DNA of 64,000 nt from Archivesica marissinica (Eukaryota; Mollusca; Bivalvia; Venerida; Vesicomyidae), in the NCBI GenBank assembly GCA_014843695.1, contig CM026404.1, positions 51,268,122-51,332,121 on the forward strand, given 5' to 3'. A program made the translations under genes and the position numbers. Of this stretch, positions 33,565-45,670 are shown in pieces; position 1 is the first letter of the stretch; the number at the start of each line of letters is the position of its first letter. The notes under the pieces are model-generated. The model was given only the letters and a program-made list of their open reading frames with translations. It made no database searches and was not told where the DNA came from.

Positions 33565-35393
33565 CAGAACTTATCCTAGGTGAGAATTGTTGGAAGAAAG
33601 CGCAATGACATCCTTAAATAATATCAATTTCAACAAAATAGTGTGACCATTAAATACACAATGTGACCATTAAATACACAATGTGACCATTAAATACACC
33701 ACAATGTGACCATTAAATACACAACATGACCATTAAATACACAATGTGACCATTAAATACACAATATGACCATTAAATACACAACATGACCATTAAATAC
33801 ACAATATGACCATTAAATACACAACATGACCATTAAATACACAATGTGACCATTAAATACACAACATGACCATTAAATACACAATGTGACCATTAAATAC
33901 ACAATATGACCATTAAATACACAATGTGACCATTAAATACACAATAAATACACAATGTGACCATTAAATACACAACATGACCATTAAATACACAATGTGA
34001 CCATTATTTAAAATACACAATGTGACCATTAAATACACAATAAATACACAATGTGACCATTAAATACACAACATGACCATTAAATACACAATGTGACCAT
34101 TAAATACACAATGTGACCATTAAATACAAACATGACCATTAAATACACAATGTGACCATTAAATACACAATATGACCATTAAATACACACTGTGACCATT
34201 AAATACACAATAAATACACAATGTGACCATTAAATACACAACATGACCATTAAATACACAATGTGACCATTAAATACACAATAAATACACAATGTGACCA
34301 TTAAATACACAACATGACCATTAAATACACAATGTGACCATTAAATACACAATAAATACACAATGTGACCATTAAATACACAACATGACCATTAAATACA
34401 CAATATGACCATTAAATACACAATGTGACCATTAAATACACAATAAATACACAATGTGACCATTAAATACACAACATGACCATTAAATACACAATGTGAC
34501 CATTAAATACACAATGTGACCATTAAATACACAATATGACCATTAAATACACAATGTGACCAATAAATACACAATGTGACCATTAAATACACAACATGAC
34601 CATTAAATACACAATGTGACCATAAATACACAATGTGACCATTAAATACACAATAAATACACAATGTGACCATTAAATACACAACATGACCATTAAATAC
34701 ACAATGTGACCATTAAATACACAATGTGACCATTAAATACACAATAAATACACAATGTGACCATTAAATACACAACATGACCATTAAATACACAATATGA
34801 CCATTAAATACACAATGTGACCATTAAATACACAATAAATACACAATGTGACCATTAAATACACAACATGATCATTAAATACACAATGTGACCATTAAAT
34901 ACACAATGTGACCATTAAATACACAATAAATACACAATGTGACCATTAAATACACAACATGACCATTAAATACACAATATGACCATTAAATACACAATGT
35001 GACCATTAAATACACAATAAATACACAATGTGACCATTAAATACACAATAAATACACAATGTGACCATTAAATACACAACATGACCATTAAATACACAAT
35101 GTGACCATTAAATACACAACATGACCATTAAATACACAATGTGACCATTAAATACACAACATGACCATTAAATACACAATGTGACCATTAAATACATGTG
35201 ACCATTAAATACAACATCTGAATAAGAAGAAGTTTTTACAATGGCCAGTTGAGCTTAATGCTTTTCTATGAAAATTGTTTTCAAAAAATGGTTTTCAGTG
35301 AGAATATTATCTAAATGTAGTGCAGTCCAGGGGGCAAAGTCATCATCCCTAGGGTGACTAGTTCGCCCATGTTGTCCTCTAGACTGGACCCTG
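33565..35393. mobile_element. MITE J copy with an amplified core
   Basis: The left end CAGAACTTATCCTAGGTGAG and right end TAGACTGGACCCTG align with the ends of MITE J at 39659-39956. ATCAT flanks both ends directly. The core is expanded into the 20-bp array. Right of the array, GGCAAAGTCATCATCCCTAG also matches J. Confidence 0.7.
33640..35215. repeat. 20-bp tandem array inside MITE J
   Basis: About 78 copies of GTGACCATTAAATACACAAT, with ACATGACC and ATATGACC variants and a recurrent AATAAATACACA junction that gives a multi-unit higher-order pattern. MITE J at 39771 has a single similar stretch, ACCATTAAATACAACAT. Confidence 0.95.
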
Positions 35394-35443
35394 ATCATTG
35401 CATTGTGTTCATTGCAAAATCAGCATTTCCAAAGTAAATACTT

Positions 35444-35668
35444 CTATACCACTGTAACCTATCATCACTGATGGTCACGGGTTCGAGCCCCGCTCAGGCC
35501 ATGTCTCATTTATATGAAAAAGTTGGCAGTTTCTTACGGAGGTTGGTGCACCCAAGTACTGGTTAACCGCTGGAGCCTGCCCAGGAAAGGTGTTGTTAGG
35601 TAAACTGCCCGCCGGCGATATTGCCCGAAATGGTGCTGATGCAGGCGTAAAACCCGAAATATAACATA
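35444..35668 (+). mobile_element. SINE A copy, 5' truncated
   Basis: It starts within the head at TATACCACTGTAACC, includes box B GGGTTCGAGCCCCG and ends AAACCCGAAATATAACA. The first about 45 bp of the head are missing. Confidence 0.75.
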
Positions 35669-35937
35669 ACATAAATAATCTAACTATTTACTAAATAAAT
35701 CTCATTTTGTCGTATTTTCGTCGGCTCTCCATAGCTTTGTTTCTCCGTAGCAACTAAATTAATGTGTGCAATTTTCTTTTATCATGTTTTAATAAATTTG
35801 GTGGAGAAAAAAAAACAGATCTTTTTTATCACATTTACCATAAATAGCCGTTTTAATAAATAACGTTGCTACTTTCATTGTGGCGCAAAGTGTCAGCGCA
35901 AATTGTCATGCTGTCACTAAAGCAGCATTATATATAG

Positions 35938-36078
35938 AGAATATTAGGTTACTGTCTTATAAATTTTAATTTATTAGGCGAGTCGGAGAAAAAATACAAG
36001 GCGAGGCTCGAGCCTTGTATTTTTTCGGAAGACGAGCCTAATAAATTAAAATTTATAAGACAGTAACCTAATATTCTA
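35938..36078. repeat. Long inverted repeat (hairpin)
   Basis: GAATATTAGGTTACTGTCTT and onwards is followed, after a short centre at GGCGAGGCTCGAGCC, by its near-perfect reverse complement ending AAGACAGTAACCTAATATTC. The arms are about 65 bp. Further inverted motifs (TTTATCCTAC at 36079, GTAGGATAAA at about 36286) suggest it is part of a larger MITE. Confidence 0.75.
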
Positions 36079-36533
36079 TTTATCCTACATTCTGAGTGAC
36101 ACAAAAACAAACAAACTAGCCATGACAGCTTACAAACTCGCTACGCACTTGGTAATATGTTGCGCATTGATATTACTATTTATATCCACGGTTAGCCCTA
36201 TGACGTCATGAAAGCTTTATTAGACACTGACTAATAAAGCAAAATTTATTAGGCAGGCCGTTTTTGTACATTATTTCGCATGAAGGTAGGATAAATGTTT
36301 TAAGCAGCATTATAATTGCTGTTTTGATCGTAGTTTTTCTTACCCTTACGTTATTTATCAATTCAAATAGAAATATGCATACTTCCAAGTTTAATTTACA
36401 AATTTTAGGATTATTCTCTCAACCAATCAGAATCCTTTCAGGTGTTATTACACGTGTGTACATATAAGAAAGCAAAGCTATGTGATAAATATGTTTCTTT
36501 TATGTTTTTAAATGAATGATTTTTTTTTTTATA

Positions 36534-36626
36534 CTTGATTTATTTTACAACGATTGCGAAGCAAGTTTGAACAACTTATATTAATCACTCTCGTTGGCTC
36601 GGATGTAAGCGTATATGTGGTCATTC
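36534..36626 (-). mobile_element. SINE B 3' fragment
   Basis: TTTATTTTACAACGATTGCG, AAGCAAGTTTGAACAACTTA and TCACTCTCGTTGGC match the reverse complement of the SINE B 3' part. The head is absent. Confidence 0.7.
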
Positions 36627-37022
36627 AAATGAATGATTGAGTTTCTCAGTGTAAGAAAATGCTATCTTTCATCATTTTGCACAGTGGAACGTGGCATTTT
36701 CTTCTCACTGCTGTGTATTGTATTTCTCCTAGATTGCATGTGTACTTTTGTAATTTAGCTATTTTCTGACAATCCTGAACAGTAAAATAGTATGTGGTGA
36801 TGAATTTGTTTTGTGAAATTGTCAGTGATTTTCAATATTGACAACTGACAGAAACAAACTTGAAAATTATACCGGACCTATTTTGTATTGTGAACATTTA
36901 CACTTGTGTGGTTGTGTATTGTAGTGAAATGAGGCGCTCGGCAGGGGCAGTTAAAATGAATAAATTGGATAACAAATATATTAGCCAATATCATTGGAAA
37001 TCATAAAAGCAAAAGATTTGAG
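36627..37022. other. Non-coding
   Basis: AT-rich stretch with no recognised feature. Confidence 0.4.
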
Positions 37023-37269
37023 TTAACCCATTTCATTCTGGATACATTTAAAGGGTTTTGCAAACAACATAGATCCAGATCAGCTGCAGCCTGATGCTGC
37101 GTGCTGATCAGGATCTATGTTGTTTGCTACATAGCCAAGTGTCTTAGCAAGATCATCTGAATAGCAAACAGCATAGAGCCTAATCAGACGGAATGTTCCG
37201 TGGCGGCTGATCTGGCTCTATGTTCTTAGCAAATACCCTTTGAACGGTATCCATAATCAAATGAGTTAA
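37023..37269. mobile_element. TTAA MITE family E, complete copy
   Basis: It starts TTAACCCATTTCATTCTGG and ends with a slightly decayed inverted end before TTAA. It has the same interior palindromes and the same 247-bp span as the copy at 4977. Confidence 0.8.
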
Positions 37270-37427
37270 TTAAGATTTTATTTCATCTCGTGATCACCAA
37301 TATATCACTTGATGAAATAAATTCCAATCTTTCACTAGTAAGTACAAATACCCTCTAGGACTTTGTATTTAAAATGTTTCTTTCTGTTCAGTTTTTCTCA
37401 TAACAGTAATTCAAAAATTCGGTAGAA

Positions 37428-37655
37428 GTCGTGATAGCACAGTGGATGCGCGTTTGCTTCAGGTGCGAAAGGTCAGGAGTTTGAGCTCTGCTGGAGCCAT
37501 TACGATTGTGCCCTTAGGCAATGCATTTAAATTCCACGTTGCCTCTTCTCTCTCCCTCGTGGTGATGGATTCCATCAGGAATGAGGTCTCGAGAGTGATT
37601 AATATAAGTTGTAAGAACTTGTTTCGCAATCGTTCTAAAATAAATTTGTATAAAC
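37428..37655 (+). mobile_element. SINE C copy, full length
   Basis: The head is GTCGTGATAGCACAGTGGAT with box-B-like GAGTTTGAGCTCTG, then TGCCTCTTCTCTCTCCCTCG. The tail is GTTGTAAGAACTTGTTTCGC then CTAAAATAAATTTGTATAAA. Confidence 0.8.
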
Positions 37656-37789
37656 TAATAATTCGGCAGCTATTTTTGCTTTCACGGAAAAGAACTGTCA
37701 AATACGAGTATCGCGCTCAAACAACCTGCCTGCTCACTTGCAAACAATGTGGATATTATTTATGTGCATATTGTCGTGTTTTATGATAT

Positions 37790-38640
37790 CTCCCTAGGGT
37801 GGGGGTATATTGATTTTGTACTTTCTGTCTGTCCGTCAAGATCTTCTAAATCGACAGTGGGATTTTCTAGAAACATGATAGGAATGTACCAAGGAATGTA
37901 ACACGCCTGGTTGTACATATCTCATTTTTCACACAACTGTGGCCCTTTGAAGAGTTATAAATAACGCACTGTTGTGGATACAATCTTCTAAATTCTTGCA
38001 CATTATGATCAGTACCAAACATAGTTGGGCGTATCATCTTCAAGGTGGGCGTATCATCTTCAAGGTGGGCGTATCATCTTCAAGGTGGGCGTATCATCTT
38101 CAAGGTGGGCGTATCATCTTCAAGGTGGGCGTATCATCTTCAAGGTGGGCGCTTCATCTTCAAGGTTCGCCCGATTCATTTCCTCATGCAACATTGCTGG
38201 TGAAACTTGCAAGATGGCCGCCGATTGGTAAAAACGTTGTACTTTAATTAGAGAATTTGAAAATTCTTCTTCACAAGATCAGTTTGGTCAAACTTTATGA
38301 GTGAAATCTTTTCAGATTTGTTAAAATGGTGGTCGTCTCGAAAACAAGATGGCCACTTTCTAAATATCATAGAAATTCATCCAAAATCTACTCGCTAATC
38401 GTCAGCCAGATTTCGTCCAAACTTGGTAGAAGTGATCGATCTACAATGATCTTTAAAACTTGTTAAAATGCCCGGGTAAAAAATGGGCGTGAGTCATAGG
38501 GTCAAATGTGGTCCAATTTAACTTTTGACAGAATATAGTAATGTCCTATATCAAATCAGAGGTATTGACAAGACGATTTCTCTGGTGCAATCTTTGTCCA
38601 AATGGTTTGATTGTGTCGGCCATCACACGAACCGCTTGGC
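37790..38640. other. Degenerate dispersed repeat with a 20-bp array
   Basis: Phrases such as TCTGTCTGTCCGTCAAGATC, AAGATGGCCGCC and AGATTTCGTCCAAACTTGG recur within this stretch and near 38800-38900, which suggests an old dispersed element. No protein similarity was recognised. Confidence 0.35.
38028..38167. repeat. 20-bp tandem array, 7 copies
   Basis: Seven copies of GTGGGCGTATCATCTTCAAG, identical except near the right end (GCTTCATC). Confidence 0.95.
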
Positions 38641-38641
38641 C

Positions 38642-38757
38642 AGTGATTGTTAAACTTCACAGTTATGGTCCGTGGGTGAAGTGATTGTTAAACTTCACAG
38701 TTATGGTTCGTGGGTGAAGTGATTGTTAAACTTCACAGTTATGGTCCGTGGGTGAAG
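38642..38757. repeat. About 39-bp tandem repeat, 3 copies
   Basis: Three copies of a unit containing GTGATTGTTAAACTTCACAG and TTATGGTCCGTGGGTGAA. Confidence 0.9.
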
Positions 38758-39011
38758 CTGTTTCACATTTGTTAAATGGAAGTCGTCACTAATCAAAGAT
38801 GGCCGCCATCTAAAATGCACAAACACGTTACAAACAATATCTTCTCACGAACCGTCTGTCAGATTTCAATGAAACTTGGAAGAAATGATCGATGTACGAT
38901 GCTCTTTCACAGTTTCAAACATGGGCGTGACCAGGCGTGTCAAATTTCATATTTGACTGAATATGGTCGTGTAATATATCAACTAAATGAGACACTCGCT
39001 CCGGTACGTTT

Positions 39012-39182
39012 TACAGTCAAACCTGTGTTAGTGGTCACCTCCATTAAGCAGCCAACCTGTATTAAGCAGCCAGTTTCCAGATTCCCAATATGTTACTTTG
39101 TTAGACATTAAGCAGCCACCTGTGCTAAGCAGCCACTTTCTGTGATTCCCTTGGCTGGCTGCTTAACACAGGTTTGACTGTA
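39012..39182. mobile_element. Mariner-like MITE
   Basis: It begins TACAGTCAAACCTGTGTTAG and ends CTAACACAGGTTTGACTGTA apart from one substitution, so the ends are inverted and start at TA. The interior repeats TTAAGCAGCCA. A TA target and a short CAGTCAAACC-type end fit a Tc1/mariner-like MITE; the class is inferred. Confidence 0.55.
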
Positions 39183-39658
39183 TATCCAAATTGGAGGATT
39201 ATGTTATCGAAGATGGCCACCGATAGGTCAAAAGGTTTTCCATTTATTTGACATCTCCCCAGGTGTTCATGGAGTCAGGTGATGGCCCCGTTATTTGGAG
39301 ATACACCCGGCCTGGAGGATATAAAACTTCTCCAATCACAAGCGATGTGATTGGGCGAGTCTGAGGTGGTTTACACCCAGCTGAACCAATCAGAAGCTTG
39401 AGACTGTGTTATGAATACTATTGTTTTGATATCGTCAATTTATATTATGCAATTCTGCAGAACATTAAAGTTAATAAAAGACTGAAGTGTTTCATTTGTT
39501 TATTGTACGACCATATACCATATTGTACTTTGTGAGGTTCATGGGTAGCTCACCAGTTTTTATCTAGGCATGTAGTCGGAACTCTGATGTGCAAGTTTTG
39601 GACGTCTTTTCCATATTCATAAATAGAATTTGAAAACTTTAGATTTTGATCTCTAGTT
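39183..39658. other. Non-coding
   Basis: No gene seen. CATGGGTAGCTCACCAG at about 39540 is similar to CATGGGTAACTCACCAA at about 58978, suggesting a shared old dispersed element. Confidence 0.35.
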
Positions 39659-39956
39659 CAGGGTTCATTCTAGGTCAGAATTTTTGGGAGAAGTGAGAAA
39701 GCACGCGATCGCTTCCTTAAATGGTGTTCTTTAATATACTTCTGAAAAATAGGGTTAAAATGCACAGTACAACCATTAAATACAACATTTGAATAGATAA
39801 TGGGCCCCAGTGTATCTTACTAGACAAAATTTTGTTTGAAAATCATAAAAATCCCAACAAATAAAAAATCTTTTTTTTTTTAGGGAGAAGTGGGGCCCCC
39901 AGAGGACAAAGTCAGGGTCCCTAGGGCGACAATTTCGCCCTCTAAACTGATCCCTG
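39659..39956. mobile_element. MITE J, unexpanded copy
   Basis: It begins CAGGGTTCATTCTAGGTCAG and ends CTAAACTGATCCCTG, with CTAGTT directly repeated on both sides. It contains one ACCATTAAATACAACATTTG and an uninterrupted TTCCTTAAATGG. hAT-like termini are inferred; the 6-bp flank repeat is shorter than the usual 8. Confidence 0.6.
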
Positions 39957-39989
39957 CTAGTTGGTGCTATGCTGGTTGGTAGTAAATCT

Positions 39990-40290
39990 GTCCATCACTT
40001 ACATCTCGCTGCTGGGTTCGAGCAGTATTTGGGTTCTTTCAAGTGATGGAAGCTATCCAGCTGGCTTGTGGATGGTTCTAGCCGTGGTGCTCGCACATGC
40101 CTGAAACAATGCTCCGTGGGTTACCTGGGATTTTACTCCAGTTTGTGCATAAAACAATACTCTGGGTTACCATGGATATAACTCCAGTTTGTGCATAAAA
40201 CAATGCTCCGTGGGTTACCTGGGATATAACTCCAGTTTGTGCATAAAACAATGCTCCGTGGGTTACATGGGATTTTAGTCCAACTCGAAT
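39990..40290 (+). mobile_element. SINE H-like copy with an amplified interior
   Basis: Box-B-like GGGTTCGAGCAG is followed by GTGATGGAAGCTATCCAGCT and GGCTTGTGGATGG, matching SINE H order, then a short tandem array. The 3' end is not found after the array. Confidence 0.55.
40100..40280. repeat. About 50-bp tandem repeat, 3.5 copies, inside SINE H
   Basis: Units contain CATAAAACAATGCTCCGTGG and GTTACCTGGGATATAACTCC. The GAAACAATGCTCCGTGG part corresponds to the CCTGAAATACTGCTCGG region of the SINE H copy at 55869. Confidence 0.85.
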
Positions 40291-40968
40291 AAGATCCCAG
40301 GAAAAAATAATTAAACGCAAATTATGAAAACTGGTATTTATTTATTGCACATACAATAGAACTGAATCATAAATCTGGCATTTTATCCTACACACATATG
40401 AATACACCTTAAACAATTGCATGTATTTCCTAGACAAACATTCTAGGTAAACAAACAGTGCAAGGATGTACATCACCCAATTATAGTGTCCTACACATTT
40501 TTCACAATAGCATTTGAGAAGCTAATTTTATGTATCCATGGGCAGTTACTCTACAAAAAAAAAACATAACAAATAAATTAGCTTGTAAAAAACAAAGAAA
40601 AATACAAGCATTATAAAATGACATCAGATTCTTGTGACATGACTTCCCTACTCAACATGACACCATGACAAACCCACAATACTCATCCTCAAAAGAAACT
40701 GAGCTTCCATCAAGCATATGAGTCATTTACATAAAACATACTTGGGTCTATTTTTTTACCCCGAGTTTGAGATACCTTGGGTCTTTTCTGTAGTTGACTA
40801 TTTCCGTTATAATTCTAATTCAAATATGGGAAAATGATTGTAACCACTGTAGTAACTCTATTTATGGACCATTTCTGTTTCATCTTGGTCATCAGCTACG
40901 TTTGTATGCAAAGCACGGTTCCTTTCAATGATCAGCAATTTACTAGGTCACTTGCTGAAATTATACAC
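40291..40968. other. Non-coding
   Basis: AT-rich stretch with no recognised gene or repeat family. Confidence 0.4.
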
Positions 40969-41526
40969 TTAACCCTTTCCTTCATAGAGATCTAGGTTAA
41001 TATACTATTATATCTCCATACAAACGACAGCCATTTAACCCTTTCCTTCATAGAGATTTAGGTTAATATACTATTATATCTCCATACAAACGACAGCCAT
41101 TTAACCCTTTCCTTCATAGAGATTTAGGTTAATATATATCTCCATACAAACGACAGCCATTTAACCCTTTCCTTCATAGAGATCTAGGTTAATATACTAT
41201 TATATCTCCATACAAACGACAGCCATTTAACCATTTCCTTCATAGAGATCTAGGTTAATATACTATTATATCTCCATACAAACGACAGCCATTTAACCCT
41301 TTCCTTCATAGAGATCTAGGTTGATATACTATTATATCTCCATACAAACGACAGCCATTTAGCTATCATGCAGTGGATAAGTAGTCGTCATATCTATCCC
41401 ATCTACATAGATATTATTGGGACTACATGAGATTCTGGCCTATATTATGAACATTGGTTTGGCTAATACATTGTCAATGTATGTCGTATTGGTATATAGA
41501 GGTGCTTCTATGAGGTAAAGGGTTAA
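40969..41526. mobile_element. TTAA MITE family G with its left end amplified
   Basis: It starts TTAACCCTTTCCTTCATAG and ends TCTATGAGGTAAAGGGTTAA. The left-end segment is present almost six times in tandem before the interior (GCTATCATGCAGTGGATAAG) and right end, which appear once. Confidence 0.85.
40971..41362. repeat. 66-bp tandem array (left end of MITE G)
   Basis: Nearly six copies of a 66-bp unit with AACCCTTTCCTTCATAGAGA and CATACAAACGACAGCCATTT. The single-copy element at 20021 has the same segment once. Confidence 0.95.
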
Positions 41527-41654
41527 ACCACACTACTATTTTTTACCCAACTTTCTTAAAAAATTATATTGAAGATGAGAAAATTTGGTTACGCTCGAGA
41601 ATCGACCATTTCCATCGGAACACTAGTTGATGGAGCTCAATTGTAGTAACCAAG

Positions 41655-42296
41655 GCTGGCTCTCTTGTCTAAGGGCCACTTGGCCTGGCTCTCTTGTCTA
41701 AGGGCCACTTGGCTTGGCTCTTTTGTCTAAGGGCCACTTGGCCTGGCTCTCTTGTCTAAAGGCCACTTGGCCTGGCTCCCTTGTATAAGGGCCACTTGGC
41801 CTGGCTCCCTTGTATAAGGGCCACTTGGCCTGGCTCTCTTGTCTAAGGGCCACTTGGCTTGGCTCTTTTGTCTAAGGGCCACTTGGCCTGGCTCTCTTGT
41901 CTAAAGGCCACTTGGCCTGGCTCCCTTGTATAAGGGCCACTTGGCCTGGCTCCCTTGTATAAGGGCCACTTGGTCTGGCTCTCTTGTCTAAGGGCCACTT
42001 GGCCTGGCTCCCTTGTCTAAGGGCCACTGGCCTGGCTCCCTTGTAAAGGGCCACTTGGTCTGGCTCTCTGGTCTAAGGGCCACTTGGCCTGGCTCCCTTG
42101 TCTAAGGGCCACTTGGCCTGGCTCCCTTGTATAAGGGCCACTTGGTCTGGCTCTCTGGTCTAAGGGCCACTTGGCCTGGCTCCCTTGTCTAAGGGCCACT
42201 TGGCCTGGCTCCCTTGTCTAAGGGCCACTTGGCCTGGCTCCCTTGTCTAAGGGCCACTTGACCTGGCTCTCTTGTATAAGGGCCACTTGGCCTGGC
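41655..42296. repeat. 29-bp tandem array
   Basis: About 22 copies of a 29-bp unit with CTCTTGTCTAAGGGCCACTT and GGCCTGG, with TATAAG and CCC variants. Confidence 0.95.
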
Positions 42297-42820
42297 TAAA
42301 CAGATATTGCTAGTCAGATTATAAGAGATACAGGGCCGAAACATCTTACACAATGTTTACAATATATTAATAACATGCAACTTTCTGATTTTGACTGGAT
42401 AATTGTAAATTTAATGTTATTCGTACACAAGGCCATGCATGTCTATCTATGATAATGGCAATTTTAGTGGTTTCCGGCATCAATTAGGCAGGACGCCAGT
42501 TATACATTAGCAACAATACAGTTACGGTTTGTGTGTCGTCTATAGATGTAATTACATTATTCACGTAAATGGAACTACGGTTTCCAGCATGTTTTGATGG
42601 TTTTATACCCAATTTACAAAAATGAAAATATTTTGGACAAATGTTCCGAGTTCTTTTAGAATCAATCTTCTGAATCTGAAATCAGTCAATGACTTGCAGT
42701 TTTAGATGTCCTGAATGGATGAAGGTACACCTAATGGTTGTTAGGCTATCATATGGCAATAAGTTTTCTTCATCTACAAATTAATATCAATGTGCCTACA
42801 AAGTTCCATCCAATGTAAAT
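42297..42820. other. Non-coding
   Basis: No recognised feature. The stretch leads into the 77-bp array. Confidence 0.4.
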
Positions 42821-43125
42821 GATCATCAAATTTAATGTAACCTTGACCTCAAAATCAATCTGGTTGACCTATTGACCTTAGATCAAGGTGCATCAAATTT
42901 AATGTAACCTTGAACTACTGACCTCAAAATCAATCTGGTTGATCTATTGACCTTAGATCAAGGTGCATCAAATTTAATGTAACCTTGACCTACTGACCTC
43001 AAAATCAATCTGGTTGATCTATTGACCTTAGATCAAGGTGCATCAAATTTAATGTAACCGTGACCTACTGACCTCAAAATCAATCTGGTTGATCTATTGA
43101 CCTTAGATCAAGGTGCATCAAATGC
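42821..43125. repeat. About 77-bp tandem repeat, 4 copies
   Basis: Units contain CTCAAAATCAATCTGGTTGA, CCTTAGATCAAGGTGCATCA and AATTTAATGTAACCTTGA. GACCTTGACC-type motifs and the following GACGGACGGACAAGG suggest a dispersed element whose interior was amplified. Confidence 0.9.
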
Positions 43126-43374
43126 TTGCAGGATGTGACACGGATCTAACAAATATACAAGGGACTTGAAGTCTGGTGGTGATAAGGACCTGAAGATATC
43201 AAGTGGAAATGAAGTGTGGCTGACGGACGGACAAGGCAAATACAAGACAACTATAACAGATGCATGAAGAATTATGTGAAATTATCGCTAAGCCTAATTT
43301 TTAATATTCATTAAATATATTATGTACACTTGTAGACGTTAGTACAGATTTGTTGTATCGAGTATTATAAATAT

Positions 43375-43510
43375 GTAATATTGAAGTATAGAATTATGTA
43401 ATACTCAAGTATAGAATTATGTAATACTCAAGTATAGAATTATGTAATACTCAAGTATAGAAATATGTAATACTTAAGTATAGAATTATGTAATATTCAA
43501 GTATAGAAAT
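43375..43510. repeat. 23-bp tandem array
   Basis: Five to six copies of AAGTATAGAATTATGTAATA plus CTC, AT-rich. Confidence 0.93.
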
Positions 43511-43518
43511 TAAGGTCT

Positions 43519-43749
43519 TATAAAGCCGTTACGGCATACAACACGTGTATCGCTTCTCACATATAGCCACCCGCCTTCCCATGCCGTTAGCTATTCCCGT
43601 AGATATCGAGTATGTTACAGTACAGTGTGTGCTTATAAACCCGTTACGGCATACAACACGTGTATCGCTCCTCACATATAGCCACCCGCCTTCCCATGCC
43701 GTTAGCTATTCCCGTAGATATCGAGTAAGTTACAGTACAGTGTGTGCTT
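43519..43749. repeat. 114-bp tandem duplication
   Basis: Two copies of a unit containing CCGTTACGGCATACAACACG and TTCCCATGCCGTTAGCTATT that differ at only a few bases. It gives a short repeated open frame. Confidence 0.93.
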
Positions 43750-43811
43750 TTGCAGTATGGAGATAAAACGATCAAATATAATATTTTATAGTCTCTTGTG
43801 GGGTAAAGAGT

Positions 43812-44395
43812 TAATTAAGGGAGTACCGGTAGTTTGCTTACCAAGATTAAGGGAGTACTGGTAGTTTGCTTACCAAGATTAAGGGAGTACCGGTAGTTTG
43901 CTTACCAAGATTAAGGGAGTACCGGTAGTTAGATTAAGGGAGTACCGGTAGTTAGATTAAGGGAGTATCGGTAGTTTGCTTACCAAGATTAAGAGAGTAC
44001 CGATAGTTTGCTTACCAAGATTAAGGGAGTACTTGTAGTTTGCTTACCAAGATTAAGGGAGTACTGGTAGTTTGCTTACCAAGATTAAGGGAGTATCGGT
44101 AGTTTGATTACCAAGATTAAGGGAGTACCGGTAGTTTGCTTACCAAGATTAAGGGAGTACCGGTAATTGGTTTACCAAGATTAAGGGGAGTACCGGTAGT
44201 TAGATTAAGGGAGTACCGGTAGTTTGCTTACCAAGATTAAGGGAGTACCGGTAGTTTGCTTACCAAGATTAAGGGAGTACCGGTAGTTTGCTTACCAAGA
44301 TTAAGGGAGTACTGGTAGTTTGCTTACCAAGATTAAGGGAGTACCGGTAGTTTGCTTACCAAGATTAAGGGAGTACCGGTAGTTTGCTTACAAAA
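43812..44395. repeat. 32-bp tandem array
   Basis: About 18-19 copies of a unit with ATTAAGGGAGTACCGGTAGT and TTGCTTACCAAG. Some units lack the TTGCTTACCA half (near 43930 and 44200). Confidence 0.95.
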
Positions 44396-45423
44396 AGGTT
44401 TTAGCTTTGACGGTACTCAATGCAAGGAATGCTATTTATCAGACAAGAAGTATTTCCTTCCCCAAAAATGCAGTTACCTTTTCAAATGACAGCAACATTA
44501 TTGCTTGTGTCGGACTCGATTCTAAACTAAAATACATCAACATTTATCTGACTCCAAATAATAAATGTGTTGGGACTAACTTGACAAGTGTTATTCAATC
44601 CTGACAACCTAAATAAAGTCTGTCCAACCTACCAGTACAACCACAGCATTCTGCTCATACTAGAATTATTATGTAAAGTTCTTTTGAATTATATCGACAT
44701 GACCAGAATAAATATTTGTTCATATTTTTATAGAGTTATCTCATTTTGAAGTCCAGATTTACAATTTTGCTATATTCTTCATTGGCTTTCATGCAAAATG
44801 ATGCGACGTCAGAATCATCATCAATTTATCAATGTCTCCTTCTTTGTGGTAGGCTGTGATGCAAAGCAACTTTGCGTCATTTTGCGTCAACAACATACGT
44901 GAAAACATATCAATATTTCGACTTCCAAATGAAATTTTTAAAAAACCAAACGATCCCTCCCACATTTCTATTCACTTTATTATGATAGTTAACGTACTTA
45001 TATGAGCAAGAATATGAGGTTCCATGGGTATGTGGTACAGACAGTAGTTAATTATACTTAATGGATGCAATAAATAATATATAAGTAATGCCGTTCATAA
45101 CAAATACTGAACTATTCAGATTGTCTTGTGTCGGTCTAGTTTCACCATCAGGTTCAGAGGGGGGTGCCTCCCTCTGCCCCCAAAATACCCAGAACTTCTT
45201 TTCGCAAAACAAACAACAAAAATTTGGCTAAAACAAAACATCCAACTCCCCATATTTCAGATCCATAAAGGGTGGAGACAGGGAGAAACTTGTTGTTAGT
45301 GTTATAGTGCTGTTGTACGATAGGTGTAAACTATGTCACACTCTGCAGACATACTCAGCATGCATGAGTAATTCGTGCACTATGCATGCTGAGTAATTCG
45401 TGCACAGACTGTAGGGGTACTTG
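44396..45423. other. Non-coding
   Basis: No gene family recognised. A small open frame at 44407-44604 shows no known motif. ATGCATGCTGAGTAATTCGT is duplicated near 45357-45400. Confidence 0.4.
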
Positions 45424-45670
45424 TTAACCCATTTCATTCTGGATACATTTAAAGGCTTTTGCAAACAACATAGATCCAGATCAGCCGCAGCGTGACGCTG
45501 CGTGCTGATCAGGATCTATGTTGTTTGCTACATAGCCACGTGTCTTAGCAAGATCATCTGAACAGCAAACAGCATAGAGCCCGATCAGACGGCACGTTCC
45601 ATGGCGGCTGATCTGGCTCTATGTTCTTTGCAAATACTGTTTGAACGGTATCCAGAATGAAATGAGTTAA
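45424..45670. mobile_element. TTAA MITE family E, complete copy
   Basis: It starts TTAACCCATTTCATTCTGG and ends CCAGAATGAAATGAGTTAA. It has the same length and interior as the copies at 4977 and 37023. Confidence 0.8.
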
